A stretch of DNA of 30,461 nt, taken from positions 10,284 through 40,744 of the forward strand of contig NZ_NPEF01000004.1 in the NCBI RefSeq assembly GCF_002811955.1. The letters are read 5' to 3'. Numbering within the stretch: the stretch's first letter is position 1; every line of letters begins with the position of its first letter. The notes beneath the pieces are model-generated. The model worked only from the letters and a program-made list of their open reading frames with translations. It was not told the origin of the DNA and did not search any database. The stretch comes from Leptospira ellisii. GTDB lineage: Bacteria; Spirochaetota; Leptospiria; Leptospirales; Leptospiraceae. Position numbers and translations under genes: made by a program. This document shows positions 13,327-21,931 of the stretch, one piece after another.

Positions 13327-14015
13327 TTCAGCCTACGATTCCTAAAATAAAAAGGAACATAAAGAAGGGTAAAAAACGCAACCCCTATAAATTGAAGCCA
13401 CAAAAGATAAAAAGGCCATTCTCCCAACAAATCCAATGCGGAACCGCCGGAAGGTTTGGCCCTCATGTAACCGTAATTCGCACCCAAAAGAAAATCCAAA
13501 ACGAACGCCGACACGAAATAAATCTGAGAATAACAGAAAGTCCTGAATACGGATCCGGGACGAGGCTCCAACCGCAGACCGAATACGACATACAAGGATG
13601 CGATCACGAGACCGGAATGGGCGATAAAGAAGATAAAAAAATACGGATGCGGAAACGAAACGGAAAGATCCGGAGTTAGGACTCCGTTGACGGAACCGCT
13701 CATCACCCAGAAATAGGAAAGCTCCGCAAAAGTGCGGTTATGCGAGTAAAGCGCGATCGCGGCGACGATCATCGACCAATTGCAGAATTCCATCGGCAGA
13801 TCGTAACGGATCTCCCAGTGTCCCGTGCCGATCCTATAAATCACATACGCGATATAATTGAGAATCAGAACGGAAGCGATCCCGAAACCGATTCGATCCG
13901 CCCAAACGCGGAAACGGTCCGTCCTTACGATCCCGATCGAAATCGCGGAAAACGCGACGGTCAAAAACAAAATCAGAAAATGAAGATCGGATCCGATTTG
14001 AAATTTTTGTTCCAT
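13320..14015 (-). CDS. YwaF/TMEM164-type integral membrane protein
   Basis: 231 residues with about seven hydrophobic helices (12-30, 42-61, 77-90, 98-115, 123-146, 160-178, 200-222). Family-like motifs: LPMEFCNW at 73-80, GSVNGVLTPDL at 107-117, FPHPYFFIFFIAHSG at 121-135, and NYGYMRAKP at 180-188. This matches the TIGR02206/YwaF group of bacterial membrane proteins related to eukaryotic TMEM164; the molecular role in bacteria is not established. His and Asp residues at helix ends (H134, D116) could be catalytic, as in lipid acyltransferases, which is inference. The start ATG at 14015 lies about 115 bases after the thiolase stop with a terminator between, so it is probably transcribed on its own. 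The stop codon lies inside palindromic repeat copy 3. Confidence 0.78.
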   Translation of the reverse strand: MEQKFQIGSDLHFLILFLTVAFSAISIGIVRTDRFRVWADRIGFGIASVLILNYIAYVIYRIGTGHWEIRYDLPMEFCNWSMIVAAIALYSHNRTFAELSYFWVMSGSVNGVLTPDLSVSFPHPYFFIFFIAHSGLVIASLYVVFGLRLEPRPGSVFRTFCYSQIYFVSAFVLDFLLGANYGYMRAKPSGGSALDLLGEWPFYLLWLQFIGVAFFTLLYVPFYFRNRRLNV

Positions 14016-14064
14016 AGTTTTCTAAGACCTCGGAAAAAAAGATTCGTCTCCGGTTCGAACGGAA

Positions 14065-14098
14065 CCAAAAAGGAAAGCCCGGAGATTCCGGGCTTTCC
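14065..14098 (-). terminator. Rho-independent terminator of the thiolase gene
   Basis: A perfect 11-bp stem: GGAAAGCCCGG at 14072-14082, loop of five bases, CCGGGCTTTCC at 14088-14098. Read on the minus strand the stem is followed directly by TTTTT (14067-14071). It lies about 33 bases after the thiolase stop and before the start of the membrane protein gene, so it separates the two transcripts. Confidence 0.92.
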
Positions 14099-14130
14099 AC
14101 GATCGAAATAGATTCGATGTTTCTAATATT

Positions 14131-15312
14131 CTAAGCTTCGGGATTTTCCAAAACCAAAGCGATCCCCTGACCGCCTCCGATACAAAGGGAAGCCACGCCG
14201 TATTTCGCCTTTCTTCTTCGGAGTTCGTAGGCCAACGTGATCGTAACCCGGGCTCCGGAAGCTCCCAGAGGATGTCCGATCGCCACGGCCCCGCCGTTTA
14301 CGTTCGTGATTTCCGGATTGAGACCGAGCTCTTTTTGAACGGCGAGATATTGCGCCGCAAACGCTTCGTTCACTTCCACAAGACTCATATCGGAAAGTTT
14401 TAAACCGGCTTTTTTAAGAGCCGTGGGAATCGCGATCGCAGGACCGATTCCCATTTTCGCAGGATCACAGCCCGCATGACCGTAACCGCGAATGATCGCG
14501 AGCGGCTTTTTACCGATCTTCTTCGCGTAAGAAGCGGAGGCAACGATCGTGGCCGCGGCCCCGTCGTTCAGGCCGGAGGCGTTTCCTGCGGTGACGGTTC
14601 CTCCGTCGCGGAAAACCGCCTTTAAGGTTCCGAGTTTATCCACACCCGCGGCTCCTTTGATGAATTCGTCCTTTTCCAAAGTGATCGGTTTTTTACCGGG
14701 AATGGTCACCGTAAAAATCTCCTCTTTCAACCTGCCTTCCAAGGTCGCTTTTTCGGCGCGTGTTTGGGAAATCGCGGCCCATTCATCCTGTTCCTGTCTG
14801 GAAATTTTATATTGATCGGCGAGATTTTCCGCGGTTTGACCCATGATCAAACCCACGTATTGATCGGTAAGACCTTGTTCCAGCGTGTCTTCGAATTCGG
14901 CGGAACCGTAACGGACTCCCCAACGCGCGTTGCGAACCACATACGGCGCGTTGCTCATCGACTCCACGCCGCCGGCAAGAACCGCGTCCGCGTCGCCGAG
15001 ATAGATTTTTTTGGCGGCCTGTATGATCGCTTCCATACCGGAACCGCAAAGACGGTTGAGAGTCAAAGCGGGAACGCCCAAAGGAAGACCGGTTTTCAAA
15101 CCGATATGACGAGCGAGGTAGATCGCTTCCTTTCCCGTAGGAATCACGTTTCCGAAAATCGATTCTCCGATATCGTCCGCTGGAACGCCCGTTTTCTCCA
15201 AGATCGTCTTGGAAGCCATAACCCCCAAATCGACCGCGCTGAGATCCTTTAACGTGCCTCCGAAATTGCCGAACGGGGTTCTGATCCCGTCCAAAATGAC
15301 CGCTTCTTCCAT
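14131..15312 (-). CDS. Thiolase (acetyl-CoA C-acyltransferase)
   Basis: 393 residues, standard length. Catalyses thiolytic cleavage of 3-ketoacyl-CoA in beta-oxidation, or the reverse condensation of two acetyl-CoA. Nucleophile C89 in [37 protein letters not shown]347 in [12 protein letters not shown]; second active-site C377 in LCIGGGQG. All catalytic residues are present. The start ATG at 15312 has AGGAG with six-base spacing, one of the strongest ribosome sites in the window, suggesting high expression. Terminator at 14065-14098. The sequence cannot separate degradative (FadA-like) from biosynthetic (PhbA-like) use; the acyl-CoA dehydrogenase upstream favours fatty-acid oxidation. Confidence 0.94.
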   Translation of the reverse strand: MEEAVILDGIRTPFGNFGGTLKDLSAVDLGVMASKTILEKTGVPADDIGESIFGNVIPTGKEAIYLARHIGLKTGLPLGVPALTLNRLCGSGMEAIIQAAKKIYLGDADAVLAGGVESMSNAPYVVRNARWGVRYGSAEFEDTLEQGLTDQYVGLIMGQTAENLADQYKISRQEQDEWAAISQTRAEKATLEGRLKEEIFTVTIPGKKPITLEKDEFIKGAAGVDKLGTLKAVFRDGGTVTAGNASGLNDGAAATIVASASYAKKIGKKPLAIIRGYGHAGCDPAKMGIGPAIAIPTALKKAGLKLSDMSLVEVNEAFAAQYLAVQKELGLNPEITNVNGGAVAIGHPLGASGARVTITLAYELRRRKAKYGVASLCIGGGQGIALVLENPEA

Positions 15313-15448
15313 AACTACTCCTAAAAAACCTAATATTCTAATTCTTGAATGCTCTTTCGAACGAATGCCGTCTTCGTACGACGCGATCGGCGATTTTCCG
15401 TCGCATCTTCATACGAACCTCTTCGACTCGCTCCGCGGTTCCGCTTAC

Positions 15449-16255
15449 TCAGACCGCCGGAATCGCCGTCGGGAAAACGAGATCGAACGGAACGGAATGG
15501 ATTCCCGACTTGAACATTCCGCCTTTGATCGCATCCGGAAAAACCGCTTCGTCGCTCCAAATCTCCTGGATGGTCGCCATTCTCCCCTTTCCTTTGCCGA
15601 TGAATCTTGTCTTAAGATAACCTTCCGAAGATTTTTGAAGCAGAGTGTACGGAAAAAGTTTGGTGGAAACCGGAAAGGAAAAACCCTTCGTCAAAATCGA
15701 AACGCGGAAGAATTCCTTTCCTCCCCGGAACGCGGAAATTTTCGTAAGATTCCCTTCCCTGATCCAAATAAAATCCGCCTTCTCTTTGGGAATGGCCCAG
15801 TTGCGAATCCCCTCTTCCACGGAAGTTTGGCTGGAAACAAAAATGCGGGTGATCCGTTTAAAGGAACCGTTCTTGTATTCGAAATTGCCGGGAATATAAA
15901 GAAGTTCGTAATAAGGGCCCACGTTGCTCGTCTCGTAATTGACGAGCATCAAGGAACCCAGACCGCCTTTGTATTGTTTGGAATCCTCTTCTGAGAAAAA
16001 TCCCATTTCGCGGTTGTATTCCTTTTTCGCCCAAAGAGGGAAAATAAAACCCTCTCCGTATAAATTCCAAGGGGCCGGATAATGTTGTCCTTTTCCCGTT
16101 TTAGAGGAAACCGCCGTCGATTTTTGAGAAACGGACGAGGTTACCGACTTCGCCTTTTTTTTACCGCCCGCCTTGGAAACTCGGCCGGAAGCGGACTTGG
16201 ATTTGGGAGTTCCTACGGATTTTTTTTTAACGGTCTTTTTTGCCTTCTTTGCCAC
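15449..16255 (-). CDS. Acetoacetate decarboxylase-like protein with Lys-rich N-terminal tail
   Basis: 268 residues from the GTG at 16255. Residues 1-56 are Lys, Ser and Ala rich (AKKAKKTVKKK, KAGGKKKAK), like histone H1-type tails. From about 60 the sequence resembles the acetoacetate decarboxylase fold: PAPWNLYGEGFIFPLW, GLGSLMLVNYE, VGPYYELLYIPG. I could not place the Schiff-base lysine with confidence, so enzyme activity is open. Start: the frame opens at GTG 16267, but AGGTGA overlaps that codon and is better placed for GTG 16258 (5 bases) or 16255 (8 bases); the latter gives MAKKAKK. It lies 136 bases upstream of the thiolase gene on the same strand and is divergent from the TetR gene. 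Confidence 0.65.
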   Translation of the reverse strand: MAKKAKKTVKKKSVGTPKSKSASGRVSKAGGKKKAKSVTSSVSQKSTAVSSKTGKGQHYPAPWNLYGEGFIFPLWAKKEYNREMGFFSEEDSKQYKGGLGSLMLVNYETSNVGPYYELLYIPGNFEYKNGSFKRITRIFVSSQTSVEEGIRNWAIPKEKADFIWIREGNLTKISAFRGGKEFFRVSILTKGFSFPVSTKLFPYTLLQKSSEGYLKTRFIGKGKGRMATIQEIWSDEAVFPDAIKGGMFKSGIHSVPFDLVFPTAIPAV

Positions 16256-16411
16256 CACAAATGTCACCTACAAAAATAGAAAAAATCCCCGAAAACAGGC
16301 GATGTCATTCCGTTTCCTTTTTTTCCTCCAAATCCTCAAAAAAAGGCTATTTTGGAAAGTAGGAATTGATTTCATTTTTGCTTTCCTGAGTAACCCGGAT
16401 TTTTGCTTTCA

Positions 16412-16426
16412 GACCCGGAAGGGGTC
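16412..16426. promoter_or_regulatory. Inverted repeat before the TetR gene (candidate operator)
   Basis: GACCC-GGAAG-GGGTC, arms of five bases, ending 20 bases before the ATG of the TetR regulator and in the region shared with the divergent decarboxylase-like gene. TetR proteins bind palindromes and often control themselves and a divergent neighbour, so this may be its operator. The short arms make chance likely. Confidence 0.3.
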
Positions 16427-16446
16427 GTATAAAGTTGGGATCAAAG

Positions 16447-17061
16447 ATGACTACTGCAGTACGACACAAAAGAAGATCCAGAAACAGTTTGAACCGGGAA
16501 AATATCGTTCAGGTTGCGATGGAAATCCTACAAGAAGAAGGGATCGACGGACTTTCCATGCGGAAGATCGCCGAAAAATTGGACTGCAGCGTTGCAAGTC
16601 CGTATTCTCATTTTAAAAGCCAGGAAGAAATCATCCAGGTTTTGATCGCCAAAGGGGAAACGGAGCTGACTCAACTTCTGCGGAACGCCCAAAAAAACGG
16701 GAACAATTCCTTCGAAAAACTCGCCGGCATCGCGCGGGCTTATTGGGAGTTTTCGCTTAACAATAAGGAACTTCATAAGGTGATGTTCAACACCGTACAC
16801 GGTCACATGCATAGAAAGGCGTTCCCGAGTCTGCCCACGAGTTATCGTGTGTTTTTGGAGACGATCCGCAACGGCTGCGCCAGCCGCGAATTCAAACTTC
16901 CCAAAGCGGAATATCCCGCGATCGCCCGGATGATGTGGGCCTGGATGTATGGATTGATGGTATTAGATTTAACGAATATGCTCAAACGCAGACGCGGAGG
17001 AAAGGACGATCCTCTGTCGGAAGGATTCTCCTATTTCCGAAAAATCCTGTTGGGAGAATGA
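16447..17061 (+). CDS. TetR/AcrR-family transcriptional regulator
   Basis: 204 residues. N-terminal DNA-binding domain about 15-65: NIVQVAMEILQEEGIDGLSM, then the recognition helix region RKIAEKLDCSVASPYSHFKSQEEI (39-62), where the usual LYYHF appears as PYSHF. The all-alpha C-terminal part binds an unknown ligand and looks like the WHG type (YWEFSLNNKELHKVMFNTVHGH). The frame opens at TTG 16435, but ATG 16447 is better, six bases after GGGA. Divergent from the acetoacetate-decarboxylase-like gene and close to the thiolase, so control of fatty-acid or ketone metabolism is a reasonable guess. Confidence 0.88.
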   Translation: MTTAVRHKRRSRNSLNRENIVQVAMEILQEEGIDGLSMRKIAEKLDCSVASPYSHFKSQEEIIQVLIAKGETELTQLLRNAQKNGNNSFEKLAGIARAYWEFSLNNKELHKVMFNTVHGHMHRKAFPSLPTSYRVFLETIRNGCASREFKLPKAEYPAIARMMWAWMYGLMVLDLTNMLKRRRGGKDDPLSEGFSYFRKILLGE

Positions 17062-17171
17062 CAAGAACCGAACCGGGCGACCGCGTCTAACGATTCCTGC
17101 GGCTTCCTCGTTTTTTTCCACGTATCGGCCCCGCGACAATCGCTACGATCGCTGCCGCGGAATCCACTTCA

Positions 17172-17507
17172 TCAATACTTAGCTAAGGAAGGATCGACCT
17201 CGTCCGAATAAAGCAGGATCCCGCCTTCCACGTTATGCACCTTTGCGAAACCGGATTGTTTCAAAATTCCGCAGGCCATACCGGAGCGTCCGCCGGAACG
17301 GCAATAAACGATCACTTCCTTTCCGGATTCCTTCCAAGGACCGATTTCGGAAAGTCGATTCGGAAGTTCTCCGACGGGAATCAGAAGATCGGTTCCTTCG
17401 ATCGTGGAAATTTCCACCTCGTTGGGATTTCTTACGTCGAGTAGGTAGAACGAATCCTTACCTGCTTCTCTTTGATCCAATCTCGCTTTTAGTTCTTTCG
17501 GGGTCAT
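17172..17507 (-). CDS. Single-domain rhodanese-like sulfurtransferase
   Basis: 111 residues, one rhodanese domain like GlpE or PspE, with no signal peptide, so cytosolic. LLDVRNPNEVEISTIEG at 22-38 is the family's CH2A motif; C69 in IVYCRSGGRS is the persulfide-carrying cysteine with the active loop CRSGGRS; VEGGILLY near the end is the typical terminal motif. Start ATG at 17507 follows AGGAA by nine bases. It lies 130 bases after the ABC-F gene on the same strand. The sulfur acceptor is unknown. Confidence 0.9.
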   Translation of the reverse strand: MTPKELKARLDQREAGKDSFYLLDVRNPNEVEISTIEGTDLLIPVGELPNRLSEIGPWKESGKEVIVYCRSGGRSGMACGILKQSGFAKVHNVEGGILLYSDEVDPSLAKY

Positions 17508-17616
17508 GCGGTGAAGTTCCTCGGTTTAAAAAATAGAACGATTCTCTGTCTTACGCTTCGTGTCTTAGCTTCGCGTCGGTTCCCGATTTCGCCGAAGACG
17601 TTTTTCCCCGACGAAT

Positions 17617-17630
17617 GCGGGAACTCCCGC
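17617..17630. repeat. Possible diverged copy of the palindromic repeat
   Basis: GCGGGAACTCCCGC, a perfect hairpin of five-base arms around AACT. It shares GGGAACTC with the copies at 13211-13326 and 19933 but has GC-rich arms. It lies seven bases beyond the stop codon of the ABC-F gene, between it and the rhodanese gene, and could form a weak 3' hairpin of the ABC-F mRNA. Confidence 0.4.
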
Positions 17631-17637
17631 GTATCCT

Positions 17638-19569
17638 TTAGACGGCGCCCGTAAGTTCTTCCAACTCAAGTTGAAGAGATTCCCATTCCTGGGTCAAGCG
17701 TGAGATCTCGTTTTTCGCCTCGTTGAAATTATCCAATTCCAATTGATAACTTCGATTTTTGAAAAAACCGGGATCGGCCAAAACCTCTTCCAAATTTCTC
17801 TTGGACTTTTCCAAAAGTTCGATTTTCGCTTCGATTTGTTCCAGATCTTTCTGGATCTTTTTGACGCGGTTCTTGTCCGCATTCTTTTTGGAACGGGTTT
17901 GAACCCCGTCCTCTTTTCTGAAGGAAGCCGCAGCCTGTATTTTCGGCGCTGTTTCCTGAAGGTTGTATTTCAGATAATCGGCGAAAGTGCAGTTGAAATC
18001 ACGAATTTCCCCCTTGTCCACAGAAATCGTCCGATTGCACAGATCCTTTAAAAATTCCGGATCGTGGGAAATGATCAACAAGGAACCTTCGTACGCCGTC
18101 AAGGCGCGGCGAAGATTGTCGCGGACCACGAGATCTAAGTGATTGGTCGGCTCATCCAAAAAAATGGAATTGGTCGGATAACGGACGAGAAGCGCCAAAC
18201 GAAGACGGCTTTGTTCTCCCCCGGAAAGAAGACCGGTTTGTTTATAAACCGAGTCGTCCGAAAACGAAAAATAACCGAGAAGACTGCGGGCCTGTTGTTC
18301 GGAAAGATCCGGGTATGCGGACAGCACCGTTTGAAGCATGTTTTTGGAGGGATCCAATTCCTCGTGATGATTTTGGGAGAAATATCCGATTTTTGTCTTG
18401 GGTCCGTAGTATATTTTACCGGAAGTTAATTTATGAATTTCTAATAAACAACGCAGAAAGGTGGACTTTCCCGCTCCGTTCGGCCCGACGACCGCGATCT
18501 TATCCCCTGCGGAAATTTCCAGATTGGCGCCGGTGAAAATAAACGGAGGTTTTCCGGAATACGAAAAGGCGCCGTCCTCCATCCGTGCGGTGATTTTACC
18601 GGAAGAGATAAAATTAAAACGGTAATCCGATTTGGAATTCCAAAACGATTCCTCCGGAGCGTCGACCTTATCCCGTTTTTCGAGTTTTTTGATGGCCGAT
18701 TGAACCTGCCGCGCCTTGGTAGCTTTGGCGCGGAAGCGTTCGATCCATTCCATTCTTTTTTCGAGATACGCTTCCTCTTTTTCGAACTGGGCCTGGAGCT
18801 TTTCCTGGAGTTCGTTTTTGTGTTCGAAGTATTCCTCGAGCGTTCCGCGGAATTCGATGACCCCGGAAGGAGAAAGTTCCGCGATCATATCGCAGGTGGC
18901 GTTGAGGAATTCCGGATCGTGGGTTACGAGTACGAAGGCTTGTCCCGTCGAATTAAGATAATCCGCGAGCCATTGTTTCGAGGAATTATCAAGATGGTTG
19001 GTGGGTTCATCTAACAGCAGTAAGTTGCCCGGATTCAAAAGTGTGATCGCAAGACCGAGTCTATGCTGATAACCTGGCGAAAACTCCCGGACTTTCATCT
19101 CCATCTGCGCGTTGGAGAATCCCAAACCTCCTAAAATCTTACGCGCTTTGGATTCGAGTTCGTGGACCCCGAACGTGAACGCGTATTCCTCCAAAGCGCT
19201 CTGTTCGTCCAGAACGGCTTCGAACTCCTTCGAGTCGTGCGGAAAGGAATCGAACTTACGGTTGATCTCCTTAAGACGTTCCGAATATTCCCGGTAATGT
19301 TTATGTTTTTCTAATGCAGTGTCGATTACGGAGGCTTCCGGATCGAAATCGGGAATCTGTTGAAAGACGGAAATCTCCGTATTCTTGGATCGCGAAACGC
19401 TGCCGCTGTCCGGCACGAACTTACCTTCCGCCATCCGGAAGAGAGTGGACTTTCCGGAACCGTTGGGCCCCACGAGACAAACCCGCGATCCGGGTTTGAT
19501 GTGCCAGGAAAATCCGTTGAACAATACGGCGGATGCGTACTGATGTTTTATGTCGATGAATTGGAGCAA
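17638..19569 (-). CDS. ABC-F family ATPase (ribosome-associated, Uup/EttA-like)
   Basis: 643 residues, two ATPase domains in one chain and no membrane segments, so not a transporter. Domain 1: Walker A GPNGSGKST at 34-42, signature altered to FSPGYQHRL at 163-171, Walker B LLLLDEPTNHLD at 183-194. Linker 245-305 is a charged helical arm. Domain 2: Walker A GPNGAGKST at 362-370, signature LLSGGEQSRLRLAL at 447-460, Walker B IFLDEPTNHLD at 469-479. The C-terminal coiled coil 560-640 is of the Uup type. ABC-F proteins act on the ribosome in elongation, antibiotic protection or DNA-structure tolerance. The TTG at 19569 is the only usable start, because a TAA lies in frame five codons upstream; no Shine-Dalgarno is visible. 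Confidence 0.93.
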   Translation of the reverse strand: MLQFIDIKHQYASAVLFNGFSWHIKPGSRVCLVGPNGSGKSTLFRMAEGKFVPDSGSVSRSKNTEISVFQQIPDFDPEASVIDTALEKHKHYREYSERLKEINRKFDSFPHDSKEFEAVLDEQSALEEYAFTFGVHELESKARKILGGLGFSNAQMEMKVREFSPGYQHRLGLAITLLNPGNLLLLDEPTNHLDNSSKQWLADYLNSTGQAFVLVTHDPEFLNATCDMIAELSPSGVIEFRGTLEEYFEHKNELQEKLQAQFEKEEAYLEKRMEWIERFRAKATKARQVQSAIKKLEKRDKVDAPEESFWNSKSDYRFNFISSGKITARMEDGAFSYSGKPPFIFTGANLEISAGDKIAVVGPNGAGKSTFLRCLLEIHKLTSGKIYYGPKTKIGYFSQNHHEELDPSKNMLQTVLSAYPDLSEQQARSLLGYFSFSDDSVYKQTGLLSGGEQSRLRLALLVRYPTNSIFLDEPTNHLDLVVRDNLRRALTAYEGSLLIISHDPEFLKDLCNRTISVDKGEIRDFNCTFADYLKYNLQETAPKIQAAASFRKEDGVQTRSKKNADKNRVKKIQKDLEQIEAKIELLEKSKRNLEEVLADPGFFKNRSYQLELDNFNEAKNEISRLTQEWESLQLELEELTGAV

Positions 19570-19654
19570 GGATCGAGAGTTTTAGAAAGATCGAGAACGG
19601 CGCAACGGACGCGGATCCGAAACCGCCGATGGACGACGGATCGGAGAAAGGAAA

Positions 19655-19825
<171 letters not shown>

Positions 19826-19932
19826 GGGTGTTCCGCCAAATAATCTTAAGCCAGATTTTTCAGATTAGGCTCTTTCGACAACCGATTTTAGCCGATTTCG
19901 GCCCGGAATCCGTGATTTGCCGAAGATAACTG

Positions 19933-19950
19933 TTGTGTGAGTTCCCACAC
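19933..19950 (-). repeat. Palindromic intergenic repeat, inverted copy
   Basis: On the plus strand TTGTGTGAGTTCCCACAC; its complement contains GTGTGGGAACTCACACA, matching copies 1-3. The arms GTGTG and CACAC pair perfectly. It lies between the small 56-residue gene and DoxX, about 165 bases before the DoxX start. Confidence 0.6.
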
Positions 19951-20001
19951 CTCCCCTAAAACAGAAGACAACCTTTCCCTTATAAAGAGACATAATTCAT
20001 A

Positions 20002-20030
20002 TTGTCGAAACGTTTTTCAGAACGTATTTT
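20002..20030 (+). promoter_or_regulatory. Candidate sigma-70 promoter of the DoxX gene
   Basis: TTGTCG at 20002-20007, a 17-base spacer, then TATTTT at 20025-20030, in AT-rich sequence about 84 bases before the DoxX ATG. The match to TTGACA/TATAAT is moderate and not tested. Confidence 0.35.
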
Positions 20031-20113
20031 CTGTAGAATCAAACATACGATCAAAATTTAGTTTCTTTTCCCACTTTTCAAAACGAAAACGATCAGAACT
20101 CGGGCTCGAAATA

Positions 20114-20563
20114 ATGATTCAGAATTTTTTCTCCACCAAAGATTCCCTTTCCCCTTTGTTTCTTCGAATCGGTTTGGCGGTCTGCATCTTTCCCCATGGA
20201 GCGCAAAAAGTGCTGGGCTGGTTCGGAGGCGTAGGCTGGGAAGCTGCGATGGATTTTTTCGTAAACACCGCTGAGTTCCCGGTATTCCTGGCGATCCTTG
20301 CCATCGTTTCGGAATTTTTCGGTTCGATCGCGTTGGTACTCGGCCTTTTTACCAGACTGGCCGCTTTTGGAATCACATGCACTCTCGCCGTTGCCGGTTG
20401 GACTCATAGGGAAATCGGCTTTTTTATGAACTGGTTCGGAAATCAAGGCGGAGAAGGATTCGAATATCATATCCTTGCGGTTTCGATGGGAATCGCACTC
20501 GTTCTTTTTGGCGGAGGATCTTATTCTTTGGATTCGTGGATTTCTGATCGTATCGAATCTTAA
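20114..20563 (+). CDS. DoxX-family inner-membrane protein
   Basis: 149 residues from the ATG at 20114, with four membrane helices (about 12-34, 55-80, 83-104 and 117-135), the usual DoxX layout. The family motif FPHGAQKVLGWFGG stands at 26-39, followed by SEFFGSIALVLGLFTRLAAFG at 66-86. DoxX proteins sit in the inner membrane and have been linked to redox and thiol stress; the substrate is not known. The reading frame is open back to a GTG at 19937, but that codon lies inside a palindromic repeat and residues 1-59 of the longer form have no family-like sequence, so the inner ATG is chosen. A candidate promoter lies at 20002-20030. Confidence 0.9.
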   Translation: MIQNFFSTKDSLSPLFLRIGLAVCIFPHGAQKVLGWFGGVGWEAAMDFFVNTAEFPVFLAILAIVSEFFGSIALVLGLFTRLAAFGITCTLAVAGWTHREIGFFMNWFGNQGGEGFEYHILAVSMGIALVLFGGGSYSLDSWISDRIES

Positions 20564-20647
20564 CGAACCGACGAAAAAACGACCTTCTCTCCCGTATCCT
20601 CCAAACGACGCCGACACACAAATACACGAACGTTACGTCTCGGCTTC

Positions 20648-20688
20648 AAAAATAAAAAAGCCGGATGAGTTTCCCCAACCGGCCTTGC
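20648..20688 (-). terminator. Rho-independent terminator after the FecR-domain gene
   Basis: On the minus strand AAGGCCGG, a loop, CCGGCTT, then TTTTTATTTTT. The stem (20658-20664 with 20679-20686) has one bulged base. It lies just past the FecR stop at 20715 and is oriented to end that transcript. Confidence 0.8.
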
Positions 20689-20714
20689 TACGGTTTAGTT
20701 CCGTTCTGCGGAGA

Positions 20715-21764
20715 TCAGTATTTAATCTTATCCACCGCTTCCTCGTCCAGGATGTAAGATCCTTTCAGAGTTTGAACCACCAATTTTCCTTTTTTCTGAG
20801 ATACGACCACGCCTCTCAGTTCTCTTCCGTCTTTCATGATGATGTGTTCGATACTCAGATCATACATCTTGCTCAATTCCTCTTCCGTTTTAGCGGTTTT
20901 CAGATTTTGAACATCAGAAAGAAGTTCGCTGTCGAGAGTTCCGAGATTTTTTCTCATATCCTTATATTCAGGAAGGGTGGAATTCATCTTTGCGAGATCG
21001 ATCGCTTCCACTTCTCCGTCTTTGTTTACGGTCACAAGTTTACTTGCTTCCAGGATATAAACCCGTTTTGCAGCGTTGAGAGAAGTAACCTCCACGGCCC
21101 CTTCCGCTACGAACACGACGGATTCCTCTTCGGAGGCGTTGACTTCGAACGAAGTTCCACGCACCGCAGCCACCGCAGAAGGAGTTTCTACGAAGTAATT
21201 ACTTCCTTTTCTTTCCTTTTCTACGACGTTGAGCAGTCTACCCGCGGCCAAATTCATGCGAATTTGTGATCCGTTGTTTTCTCTCAGTTCTTTGAGAATC
21301 AATCTGCTGTTTTCTTTTACTCGGATCACGCTGGAATCGGTCAAACCGATATCCACGGCTCCGCCGGTTCCCGTAAGAATGACGTCCGCCTCATTCAAAA
21401 GATCACCTTGGTGTAATTTGATTTCCGTTTCTCTGATTACGGTAGCTTCACCTTTTACAAAAACTACGGCGGCTTTCAAAGGGGTTCCTTGTACGATCTC
21501 GGTCTCCGGTTTCGGAGTTCTGAAGGCAAACCAAGCTCCCCCCACGGTAATGATCAAAGCGGCAGCAGCCGCAAGCCAACCGGTTTTCGGAAAAGAAAGA
21601 ATTTTAGTTTCTGTTGGAACACTCATAATTTTTTCCTCCACGATAAAGCGGGGCTTTTGTCCGATCCAGTTTGGATCGAACGCCGGGAGTTGAGATACAG
21701 AGTCCTTTGCTTTTAGGAGCCGCGCGTATCCTTCAAATTCGGGAGTGTTTATTTTGTTTTCCAT
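20715..21764 (-). CDS. FecR-domain membrane protein
   Basis: 349 residues. Cytoplasmic N-terminus 1-60; one membrane helix 61-81 (TGWLAAAAALIITVGGAWFAF); periplasmic FecR domain about 98-228 with GEATVIRE, the GDLLNEADVILTGTGG turn and the hallmark TPSAVAAVRGTSFEV at 194-208. C-terminal part 229-349 has a helical segment and a terminal beta-rich unit at 310-349 (KDGRELRGVVVSQKKGKLVV) that resembles a unit in the divergently encoded DUF5683 protein. FecR proteins relay outer signals to an ECF sigma factor; one is encoded directly upstream. No TonB receptor is nearby, so the classical iron circuit is not shown. The leader carries a TTTG-N5-CAAA palindrome. Confidence 0.88.
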   Translation of the reverse strand: MENKINTPEFEGYARLLKAKDSVSQLPAFDPNWIGQKPRFIVEEKIMSVPTETKILSFPKTGWLAAAAALIITVGGAWFAFRTPKPETEIVQGTPLKAAVVFVKGEATVIRETEIKLHQGDLLNEADVILTGTGGAVDIGLTDSSVIRVKENSRLILKELRENNGSQIRMNLAAGRLLNVVEKERKGSNYFVETPSAVAAVRGTSFEVNASEEESVVFVAEGAVEVTSLNAAKRVYILEASKLVTVNKDGEVEAIDLAKMNSTLPEYKDMRKNLGTLDSELLSDVQNLKTAKTEEELSKMYDLSIEHIIMKDGRELRGVVVSQKKGKLVVQTLKGSYILDEEAVDKIKY

Positions 21765-21811
21765 AGTCGTTCTTCCCGGGTCTGCGATTCAATCCATCGT
21801 TCCCGCTTCCT

Positions 21812-21826
21812 GTTTGTTAAACAAAC
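21812..21826. promoter_or_regulatory. Palindrome matching the Leptospira LexA motif TTTG-N5-CAAA
   Basis: GTTTGTTAAACAAAC, two perfect seven-base arms around one A, 47 bases upstream of the FecR-gene ATG. It contains exactly TTTG-N5-CAAA, described for L. interrogans LexA at recA. One chance match per roughly 65 kb is expected for that bare eight-base pattern; the full 15-base palindrome is much rarer. Confidence 0.45.
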
Positions 21827-21931
21827 TAAAAGGGGTCATTTGAGCTTTTTTTTTCATTTCGGAAATTTTTTTCTCACCAATGAGCTAAATTCTCAAGAAT
21901 TTTAAAATATAAAATGGGAGGAATTAGCTCT

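Noticed and set aside
13162..13350. 62-codon plus-strand frame in the 12861-13319 gap
   Set aside because: Runs across three repeat copies and into the 3' end of the membrane protein gene, with no ribosome site and no family-like sequence.
19937..20113. N-terminal extension of the DoxX gene from GTG 19937
   Set aside because: The GTG sits inside a palindromic repeat and the 59 extra residues have no DoxX-like sequence; a promoter-like element lies within it.
20715..21764. Classical Fec iron-uptake system
   Set aside because: No TonB-dependent receptor or iron transporter is encoded in the window; only the FecR domain and the sigma factor are present.
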